In this document: positions 6,884-13,515 of the stretch, piece by piece | Position numbering within the stretch: the first letter of the stretch is position 1 | How the letters are laid out: every line of letters begins with the position of its first letter | DNA from: CAIQPS01 sp964631965 | GTDB lineage: Bacteria > Actinomycetota > Thermoleophilia > RBG-16-64-13 | DNA length: 14,523 bases | Reading direction: 5' to 3' | Assembly (NCBI GenBank): GCA_964631965.1 | Contig: CAZWAR010000075.1 | Coordinates: 1 to 14,523 of the forward strand | The notes under the pieces: generated by a model | What the model was told of the DNA's origin: nothing | What the model saw: the letters and a program-made list of their open reading frames with translations, nothing else | The model's database searches: none | Made by a program: the position numbers and the translations under genes

Positions 6884-7819
6884 TCACGACTGCCGTGACT
6901 CCGGTACGGGGGCAGCCCCCGATGTGATGGCGACGCCCATCAACTGCTCCATCCAACGGACCATCTCGCTGATGCTGTCACCCTTCTCCGAGTGCCGGGC
7001 GGCGGCCCGCCACAGCTGCTGGCCGGTCCCACACAGCGGCACGGGAATCGACCGTTCACCGGCAAGATGCATGGCGATGCCGATGTCCTTCACCATGAGT
7101 TCCAACTTGAATGCGTCGTCGAAGGTTCGGCTGGTGATGCGCTGCCTAATGTGGGTCTGACTGATCCAGGACATGCCGGTGGACACATTGAGCACATCGG
7201 TCATCACGTCCGGGTCCAGCCCCAACGTCTTACCGACCGCCAGCCCCTCTGCCGTGGCCATGAACGTCATGGCGGTGATGAGGTTGTTGAGGCACTTCAT
7301 CGTGTGCCCGGACCCGATGCCACCCAGGTGGAAGACCTGTCGCCCCATGACCTCGAGCAGCGGCATCGCCCTGTCGAGCGCCTCCGCGTCCCCCCCGGCC
7401 ATGAAGACGAGTTGACCGGTCTCCGCGCCGATCTGTGCCCCGGAGACGGGGGCGTCGACCATGGCCACCCCCTTCTCGGCGAGTCTTCGGGCGGTCTCGA
7501 CGGTCAGCCATGGTTCGGAGGAAGAGGTGTCGAGCAGCAGCGAGCCCTCGGCGAAACCGTGGAGCAGCCCATCGGCGGCCAACGCCACGTCCTGCACGAA
7601 GGTGCCGGACGGCAGCATGGTCACCACTATCGACGAAGCGCGGGCGACGTCCCTAGGGGCGCCGGCCACGCGAACGCCGGCTATGGCTGCGGCTGCTCGC
7701 TCGACGGCCGCCGGGTCCTTGTCGTAGATGGTGAGAGGGTAGCCCGCGCGGGAGAGGTTGAGGGCCATCGGCAGGCCCATGATTCCCAGGCCGATGAATC
7801 CGACAGGGGGATGGCTCAC
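6884..7819 (-). CDS. Beta-hydroxyacid dehydrogenase (3-hydroxyisobutyrate / tartronate semialdehyde reductase family)
   Basis: 311 residues, slightly longer than the usual 290-300. The start is GTG at 7819, with AAGGAG (7832-7827) 7 nt upstream. The N-terminal Rossmann domain begins FIGLGIMGLPMALNL (8-22); Asp33 after strand 2 favours NAD over NADP. The substrate loop DAPVSGAQIGAETG spans 122-135, and the catalytic Lys is K175 in GSGHTMKCLNN. The all-helical C-terminal domain is complete (KLELMVKDIGIAM). Family members oxidise 3-hydroxy acids to semialdehydes or reduce tartronate or succinate semialdehyde. The exact substrate is open, and the name 'GarR-like' would be only an analogy. Placed between the Cys-rich ribbon gene and the alcohol dehydrogenase, it suggests a pathway passing through a semialdehyde that the Mop enzyme could also use. 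Confidence 0.92.
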   Translation of the reverse strand: MSHPPVGFIGLGIMGLPMALNLSRAGYPLTIYDKDPAAVERAAAAIAGVRVAGAPRDVARASSIVVTMLPSGTFVQDVALAADGLLHGFAEGSLLLDTSSSEPWLTVETARRLAEKGVAMVDAPVSGAQIGAETGQLVFMAGGDAEALDRAMPLLEVMGRQVFHLGGIGSGHTMKCLNNLITAMTFMATAEGLAVGKTLGLDPDVMTDVLNVSTGMSWISQTHIRQRITSRTFDDAFKLELMVKDIGIAMHLAGERSIPVPLCGTGQQLWRAAARHSEKGDSISEMVRWMEQLMGVAITSGAAPVPESRQS

Positions 7820-7868
7820 GGGATCACTCCTTCACGCGTCGGCGCGGATCGGCTGCAGGAGACACTCC

Positions 7869-8054
7869 TTACTTGTCCTCAAGGGTCATCTCCGCTTCGG
7901 CGATCCGCCCTCGTACGAGATCTTCGGAGAAGCACACCTGACCGCACTTCGGGCAGCGCAGAGCCACTGTATTCAGCGTATGACCCAGGTAGCGGAGTTC
8001 CGTCTTCTCCTCGACCATGACCACCTTGCACTTCATGCAGATCAGTTCCACCAC
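7869..8054 (-). CDS. Small five-Cys ribbon protein (resembles the DVU_1557 family of redox-associated proteins)
   Basis: 61 residues. C6-x2-C9 near the N-terminus and C34-x2-C37-x3-C41 after a short beta hairpin (YLGHTLNTVALRC) make a rubredoxin-like or zinc-ribbon knuckle pair with a fifth Cys. It probably binds Zn or Fe and may carry electrons or assist cofactor maturation of the Mop enzyme; neither is proven by sequence. The start is GTG at 8054 (a second GTG follows at 8051); GGAGAAGGA lies about 9 nt upstream. It sits 25 nt after the iron-sulfur flavoprotein gene and 49 nt before the hydroxyacid dehydrogenase. From memory, a small Cys-rich protein of this kind sits beside the Mop-type gene in Desulfovibrio vulgaris (DVU_1557). 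The coding call is firm; the family link is from memory. Confidence 0.75.
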   Translation of the reverse strand: MVELICMKCKVVMVEEKTELRYLGHTLNTVALRCPKCGQVCFSEDLVRGRIAEAEMTLEDK

Positions 8055-8079
8055 GTGGGTCCATCCTTCTCCCAGCGCT

Positions 8080-10437
8080 TCACGGCGTGGAGCCCCCGAC
8101 TCGACGCTCGACTATCTCCATCCTGTGGGAATACACGTTGGTGACAGCGTACCCCTCGGCGGATTTCCGGTATTCGACCCAGTAGGTGATGGTACCGATG
8201 CGCAGATGTCCGATGTGGAGATCCCGGCCCGGATCGTACGCCGCGTTTCCCGTAGCCTCGCAATATTCGATGGTCTTGTAGACGTCATCTTCCAGGATCC
8301 GCTCGTCGTACATCCTCGAGAGCAGTTCGTCGGAAATGCTCACCCGGCCGGCGACGCTCGTCGCGTCGGCCCGGGATCCTGTTTCATCGGGGCCGGACAT
8401 GTCGTCTCCCGTCTGCATGGCATCACCCCATTCCCGTGCAAGTACATTCCGCTTGGCCGCCATCCGGTTGGTCCGGCGCTGCCCGAGAGAGGGCGCCCGG
8501 TATTCCGTCTTATCCAACCCCAGCACGAGGTCGAGGACATGCCGTGATGCTTTTCCCTGCCGCGTGAACACCTCCTGGCAGTTCGCACAGTAGGTGATGT
8601 ACGGCAGGGAATGCGCCGACACCCGGTTCCGCACGATGGTGTGGTGCAGCTTGGGGTTGGCCACGTCGATATGGCCTCCCCATCCGCAGCACTGAGCGTT
8701 CTGCCCACTGTAGGGGAGCTCGGCGAGGCTGACGCCCGCCTTTTCGGCGATCAGGCGCACGCTCTGCTGCATCGCCTCGTCGCACCTGCTCGAGCACGGG
8801 TCGAAGACGCAGGCCTCGTGCTGGGCGGCCGCGCGCTGGCCCCCGGCCTCGATCGCCGCCGATCGGACCGTGCCGGGCTCGGCCATCCCCGCCTCAAGCA
8901 GCACGGCATACAGCGAAACACCGGGAATCTCCGGCACGTGCCTCTCGAACTGCAGCTTGCAGCTGGGACAGGCGAACACGAATTCCGGCCGGCCCAGGCG
9001 CTCCCACTCCGCGGTCATCCTCTCGGCGACCGCGTCTCGGATCGTGGTCTCGGCCGCCCACTCGGCCGGCGCGCCGCAGCAGCCGAGGATCAGCCCCATG
9101 TCGGGGATGTTCTGCAGAAGAAGGTGATAGGTGAGCTCCACATGCCGGGGGTCGCTCGCCGCCAACTGGCAGCCGGGGAAGAAGACGCGACCCGCCTCTT
9201 GCCGACCGGGCGCCGCGCGCGCCAGATAGGCCTCATCGTTGGCGAAACGCATGTCGTTCATGAAGAACTCGTGAAATGCCGCGGGAAGCAGGCCGTCCTC
9301 CCGCTTGAAAACCCGGAAGTCCGTGTAGAACCGCCCCATGTCGATACCCTGCGGACAGGTCTTCCCGCACAGTCCGCACAGGTTGCACGACGACATGGCC
9401 CGGACCGCCCCACCGCTCTTCGTCGAATGGAGCGATGCCATCGCCTCGGCCACCATCTGCTTGGGCATCCTGCGGACGGCGGCGAACAGCTCGCACCCGT
9501 CGCTGCAGACGGTGCAGTCGCACAGTAGACATCTATCGGCCTCTGACTGGGCCTCCTTCTGTTCGTACGGGTCGCCGCCCGGGACCACGGCCGCCCGGGG
9601 CTCAATCTGGGAAAGGTCCATCTCGAACGCGCACCGTGTCCGCCTGAAGGTCTCCGGCATGCCGTCCATCGCCCCGACCTTGAGGTACTTCTCCACGGAG
9701 AAGGCGGCTATCCGTCCGTGAGCGACGTCTTCCACCGGTGTGCTCCCGAGGAGATTGCCGATGGCGAACACTCCCGGCCGTGCGGACCCGAAGGACCGCG
9801 GATCGACGTCCTCCAGGAGGCCGAACGCCTCTCCATCCCTGCCGGTCGCCGCCACCACGGCGTCGCCCTCTACGTCGGCCAGTGAGGTGATCTCCATCCC
9901 GAGACGCACCGCGCAACCCGTGGCCTCGAGCTGAGCCTCGAGCGCCGGCAGAAGTACCCCGGAATCGAGCAGATCCCACAGTCTGCCCCCCAGTCTCCCG
10001 CTCCTCTCGTAGACGGTGACCGGATAGCTCTTCGAAGCCAGCTTCACGGCGCAGGTGAGACCGCTCAGCCCGCCGCCGATGACGGCTATCCTCTGTGCCC
10101 GGGGAGGGAGGTTGAAGCTGGGGATGTCCTTTCTGTGCGCGAACTCCACACAGGCTTTCTCGAGCGATCTGAGCTCGATGCTCTCGTCGAGGTCCTTCCG
10201 CACGCATCCGCCCTTGCAGGGCTCGTCGCACACCTCGGCGACGATCTCGGGGAAGACCGCCTTGACCCGGTAGGCCTTGTAGGCCGCGGTGAAGTTCCCC
10301 TTCTGGATATGACGGACGATCTCTCGCACGTCCAGGTTGAGGGGGCAGGCCATGGCGCAGGCGGGCGGCTCGCCGTGAACGCAGGCGTTCGCGAAGGGCT
10401 CGTATGCCTTCCTGTTCTCGCGGCCGGTGGTGCTCAT
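8080..10437 (-). CDS. GltD-like / HdrD-like fusion: Fe-S flavoprotein with two CCG domains
   Basis: 785 residues, apparently an electron-transfer protein. In order: a GltD-like N-terminal Cys domain (C19, C27, C31; C70, C74, C78); a FAD Rossmann fold (RIAVIGGGLSGL, 116-127, then YERSGRLGG, 143-151); a short link to the C-terminal FAD segment GVFAIGN (222-228); a dicluster ferredoxin region (C303, C306, C308, C311, C315 and C351, C354, C357, C361); two CCG domains as in HdrD/GlpC (C423, CC453-454, C490, C493; C548, CC583-584, C617, C620); and a separate C-terminal domain (about 696-778, ITYWVEY, YSHRMEI). Only about 70 residues separate the two FAD segments, so the NAD(P)-binding domain of GltD is missing. 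It lies 83 nt after mop and probably accepts Mop's electrons. No clear ribosome-binding site precedes ATG 10437. I recall the family name 'pyridine nucleotide-disulfide oxidoreductase/dicluster-binding protein' for such proteins. Confidence 0.88.
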   Translation of the reverse strand: MSTTGRENRKAYEPFANACVHGEPPACAMACPLNLDVREIVRHIQKGNFTAAYKAYRVKAVFPEIVAEVCDEPCKGGCVRKDLDESIELRSLEKACVEFAHRKDIPSFNLPPRAQRIAVIGGGLSGLTCAVKLASKSYPVTVYERSGRLGGRLWDLLDSGVLLPALEAQLEATGCAVRLGMEITSLADVEGDAVVAATGRDGEAFGLLEDVDPRSFGSARPGVFAIGNLLGSTPVEDVAHGRIAAFSVEKYLKVGAMDGMPETFRRTRCAFEMDLSQIEPRAAVVPGGDPYEQKEAQSEADRCLLCDCTVCSDGCELFAAVRRMPKQMVAEAMASLHSTKSGGAVRAMSSCNLCGLCGKTCPQGIDMGRFYTDFRVFKREDGLLPAAFHEFFMNDMRFANDEAYLARAAPGRQEAGRVFFPGCQLAASDPRHVELTYHLLLQNIPDMGLILGCCGAPAEWAAETTIRDAVAERMTAEWERLGRPEFVFACPSCKLQFERHVPEIPGVSLYAVLLEAGMAEPGTVRSAAIEAGGQRAAAQHEACVFDPCSSRCDEAMQQSVRLIAEKAGVSLAELPYSGQNAQCCGWGGHIDVANPKLHHTIVRNRVSAHSLPYITYCANCQEVFTRQGKASRHVLDLVLGLDKTEYRAPSLGQRRTNRMAAKRNVLAREWGDAMQTGDDMSGPDETGSRADATSVAGRVSISDELLSRMYDERILEDDVYKTIEYCEATGNAAYDPGRDLHIGHLRIGTITYWVEYRKSAEGYAVTNVYSHRMEIVERRVGGSTP

Positions 10438-10443
10438 ACCATC

Positions 10444-10449
10444 ATTATG
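10444..10449 (-). promoter_or_regulatory. Possible -10 box for a leaderless internal transcript
   Basis: CATAAT on the minus strand ends 6 nt before ATG 10437 and matches TATAAT at five of six positions. Together with the lack of a ribosome-binding site it would fit a leaderless transcript, common in actinobacteria. There is no good -35 box, so this is weak. Confidence 0.2.
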
Positions 10450-10469
10450 CCGGTACCGCGCGAAGGACG

Positions 10470-10485
10470 GCCGCCAAGAGGCGGC
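10470..10485 (-). promoter_or_regulatory. Perfect GC stem-loop in the mop-flavoprotein gap
   Basis: GCCGCC-TCTT-GGCGGC on the minus strand: a 6-bp all-GC stem with a 4-nt loop, 35 nt after the mop stop. No T-tract follows. Such stems inside operons often stabilise the upstream message or cause partial termination, which would set mop expression above the downstream genes. Confidence 0.4.
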
Positions 10486-10520
10486 ATGGCAGCGCTATAT
10501 GTGCGCCGTTCAACCGCCTC

Positions 10521-13352
10521 CTATCCCCACGAGACGGGGTTCTTGGCCAACTCGTCGATCTCTTCGTAGAAGTCCGGCCCCAGGTAATACGGGGACGTCT
10601 TGATCTCCTCACCCCGAGCCTTGGCGTCCATACCCGCCTTCACCTTCTCGGGACTGGCGGGGAGCTCCGTGATCCTCACTCCCACGGCGTTGTTGATGGC
10701 ATTCAGGATCGCGACGTGAAGAGCACTCTGGAAGCACTCCGAACATCCCGCCGAACCGTGCGGTCCCCGGGATCTCGGCGTCTCCTGCCACAGAAGCTCG
10801 ATGTCGTCCGGCATGTCCTCGATCTCGGTGATGCCCGCGCCCTTCATGGTGGAGTGCTTCTTCATGTCACGGAAGTCGGTCTGCAGGGCGAAGCCCAGGG
10901 AGTGGGACATCCCACCGTAGGCCTGGCCTTCCACCCCCTGCAGGTTTCCGATCACGCCGACATCGGTGGCCGACTTGAGCGCGAGGACCTTCGTCTTGCC
11001 GGTAGCCGTGTCGACCTCCACCTCGCTCATCCAGACCACGTACATCGTCTCGGGGAAGGCCTCGCCTTCCGCGGTGTTCGGATCCAGGTGGTCGCATTCC
11101 CGAGGCACGATCGACGCCCCCTGATACCTGGTGGGGATGCCTTCGGCCACCATCTCCTCGTAGGTGCGGTAGGTACCGTCCGGCTTGCGCATGGCGTCCA
11201 TGAGCTTCCCGGCCGCGTCGAGGGTGGCCCGGCCGAAGGTCCAGTGGCTGCGGCTTCCGCCGGCGATGCCCGTGTCGGGGCACAGCTTGCTGTCGTTCAT
11301 CACCAGCTTGATCTTGTCGAGGGGCACGTTCAGAGGCCGCAAAGCCTCGTAGGTGTGAAGGAGGGCGCCCGCCTCGGCGTGCTGCCCCATGTCTTCCCAG
11401 GTGTTGTAGCTGATGAAGGTCCCATCGGGGCCCATCTCCAGATCGGCGTAGCCGTCGTCGAAGGCGCCCGCGGTGTGGAAGCCACCGATGGCTATCCCCA
11501 CGCCGCGCTTCTTCTCGGGGGTGCTTTCCGCCTTCGCCTTGGCAAGAGCGGCCTCATACTTGGGCCGCAGCATGTCCATCAACCCTTCGACCGGCGTCTC
11601 CCGGAAGGGCCGGTTGTTGATGGTCAGGGCGCCGGGTCTCGCTATGTTCCTGTAGCGGAACTCGAAGGGGTCCATCCCGATCTTCTCCGCCATCATGTCC
11701 ATGAGCGATTCTGTCGACACCGCGACCTGCGTCTCCACGAACGACCGGTAAGGAGTGGCATAGCTGATGTTGGAATAGGCCATCTTGAAAAGGCCCATCA
11801 GATTCGGGACGTCGTAGCCGAAGCAGTGCAGGCTGAGGCCCTTGTCCGAATAGAGTTCCACCGAGTGCCCGTACCCACCGGTATCGAGCATGAAGTCGAA
11901 CTCGTAGCCCTGGATCTTGCCGTCCTTGTTGGCCGCCATCCGCGCGTTGGCGTAGCTGGCGGTGCGCTTCCCCGTGAACCACTGGTGCTCGGGATAGGAG
12001 AACTCGAGGGACACCGGCCGCTCGACGGCGAGGCAGCACGCAGCCACCAGACTCGCCGAAGGCGGACTGACCGCGTACCCGAACGCACCGCCGGTCTCGT
12101 TCTGGATCACCCTGATCTTCTCGGGGGGCAGGCCGACCCCGCCGGCGATCATGAATTTGGTGCCGTACACAAACTGCGCCTTGCTCTGCACCGTGAGATT
12201 GCCCTCGTCGTCGATGTAGGCCTGGGCGATGTCGGGCTCGATGGACAGGTGCGGTTCCTTGCCGGAATGGAAGCTGCCCTCCACCACGTAGTCCGCCTTG
12301 GCGAAGACCTCTCTCGTGTCCTCGCCCTTGTGGAGCGGGGTGGTGAGAAACAGGTTCGGCTGCCCCTCGTGGACCGGCACCGAGTCCGGCAGTATCGCCT
12401 CGAGGGGCGTGTCGTACTGCGGCAGCAGCTCGAGTTCCACCTTCACAGCCCTGGCCGCCTCCCGGGCGTGCTCCCGAGTATCGGCCGCCACCACGGCGAC
12501 CACGTCGCCGAAGCGAGAGATCTTGGTGTCGCAGATGATGGGCCAGTAGAGGCCCCCGCCCTTCAACCGCGGGTGCACCGTGGGGGTGGCGTGACGGTTG
12601 GTGCCCTTCACGTCCTCCGCTGTGATGACCTTCACCACGCCCGGCATCTTGAGCGCTTCGCTGTCATCGATGGCCTTGATATTGGCGTGCGCCACAAGCG
12701 GCATCACTGGAGCCAGATGCAGGGTGTCCTCCGGCATCAGGGCGGCCATGTCGGCGCCGTAGTTGCTCAGGCCGCAGACCCGGGCGATGCCGCTCTCCCG
12801 CCGCGGGAAACGCGTGCCGTAGATCTTGCCGTCCGCCGGGACGGAGTAGGTGATGTCCGCCATGGTGGCCTCGCCGCGCATCACCTTCGCCGCTTCCATC
12901 ACGGCATCGACCAGCGGTCTGTAACCCGTGCAGCGGCAGACGTTGTGATGCTTCTGGAACCAGGCCCGTACCTCGGCCCTCGTGGGCGCCAGGTTGGTGT
13001 CCAGGAGTGCTTTGGCGGAGACGATGAACCCGGGCGTGCAGAACCCGCACTGCACGCCACCGTAGGTGATCCAGGCCTGCTGGAGCGGATGGAGGTCTCC
13101 GGGGGTACCGATACCCTCGATGGTGGTGATCTCGGCGCCGTCGTCCACGTACTTCATGGTCTTGCTGCAGGAGCGGACCACCTCGCCGTCGAGGATCACC
13201 GAGCAGGCGCCGCACTGGCCGGCGTCGCAGCCCACCTTCACGCCGGTCAAGCCCATCCTGCGCAGGACGGCGGCCAACGAGTCTTTCTCCGGGTCGCAGA
13301 CCAGCATCCGCCGTGCCCCGTTGATGGTCAGCCACATCTTCTTGAGACCCAC
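10521..13352 (-). CDS. mop: Mop-type molybdenum aldehyde oxidoreductase (xanthine oxidase family, single chain)
   Basis: 943 residues. It oxidises aldehydes to carboxylic acids with water as the oxygen source, using molybdopterin and two [2Fe-2S] clusters, and has no FAD domain. Cluster ligands are C42, C47, C50, C62 (plant-type) and C102, C105, C139, C141 (four-helix). Molybdenum-domain landmarks are GGAFGYAVSP (421-430), TPYRSFVETQ (533-542), GGSRSHWT (698-705) and the catalytic Glu E872 in GSAGCSE. The whole length follows the D. gigas enzyme (907 residues, Glu869 as I recall), for example GVKVGCDAGQCGACSVILDG at 37-56. It adds about 30 C-terminal residues (LGPDFYEEIDELAKNP). GTG 13352 has AAGGGGGAG 5 nt upstream; an ATG at codon 6 is the alternative. 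It is first in the operon, with a promoter expected in 13353-13515. No signal peptide: cytoplasmic. Confidence 0.95.
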   Translation of the reverse strand: MGLKKMWLTINGARRMLVCDPEKDSLAAVLRRMGLTGVKVGCDAGQCGACSVILDGEVVRSCSKTMKYVDDGAEITTIEGIGTPGDLHPLQQAWITYGGVQCGFCTPGFIVSAKALLDTNLAPTRAEVRAWFQKHHNVCRCTGYRPLVDAVMEAAKVMRGEATMADITYSVPADGKIYGTRFPRRESGIARVCGLSNYGADMAALMPEDTLHLAPVMPLVAHANIKAIDDSEALKMPGVVKVITAEDVKGTNRHATPTVHPRLKGGGLYWPIICDTKISRFGDVVAVVAADTREHAREAARAVKVELELLPQYDTPLEAILPDSVPVHEGQPNLFLTTPLHKGEDTREVFAKADYVVEGSFHSGKEPHLSIEPDIAQAYIDDEGNLTVQSKAQFVYGTKFMIAGGVGLPPEKIRVIQNETGGAFGYAVSPPSASLVAACCLAVERPVSLEFSYPEHQWFTGKRTASYANARMAANKDGKIQGYEFDFMLDTGGYGHSVELYSDKGLSLHCFGYDVPNLMGLFKMAYSNISYATPYRSFVETQVAVSTESLMDMMAEKIGMDPFEFRYRNIARPGALTINNRPFRETPVEGLMDMLRPKYEAALAKAKAESTPEKKRGVGIAIGGFHTAGAFDDGYADLEMGPDGTFISYNTWEDMGQHAEAGALLHTYEALRPLNVPLDKIKLVMNDSKLCPDTGIAGGSRSHWTFGRATLDAAGKLMDAMRKPDGTYRTYEEMVAEGIPTRYQGASIVPRECDHLDPNTAEGEAFPETMYVVWMSEVEVDTATGKTKVLALKSATDVGVIGNLQGVEGQAYGGMSHSLGFALQTDFRDMKKHSTMKGAGITEIEDMPDDIELLWQETPRSRGPHGSAGCSECFQSALHVAILNAINNAVGVRITELPASPEKVKAGMDAKARGEEIKTSPYYLGPDFYEEIDELAKNPVSWG

Positions 13353-13515
13353 TTTGGCTCCCCCTTGCGTGTCGGTGTGGTGGGTGGCGTTTGTATGTTG
13401 ACACCGGCCGACGGAGAGCGCAACGTGGCGCCGGCCCCGGCGGCCGCGGGCGATTCCGTAGGCTCGGGTCGAGACCTCCGGGCTCGAGAGGACGGTTTCG
13501 CGGGCGTCGGCTCGC

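Noticed and set aside
5715..6956. Longer alcohol dehydrogenase starting at GTG 6956
   Set aside because: The 35 extra residues overlap the upstream dehydrogenase by 73 bp and resemble nothing in the family; ATG 6851 has a ribosome-binding site and fits the normal N-terminus.
13353..13515. Promoter for the redox operon
   Set aside because: A promoter must lie here, but the best pair on the minus strand (TTGCGC, 17 nt, CAACAT) matches too poorly to annotate.
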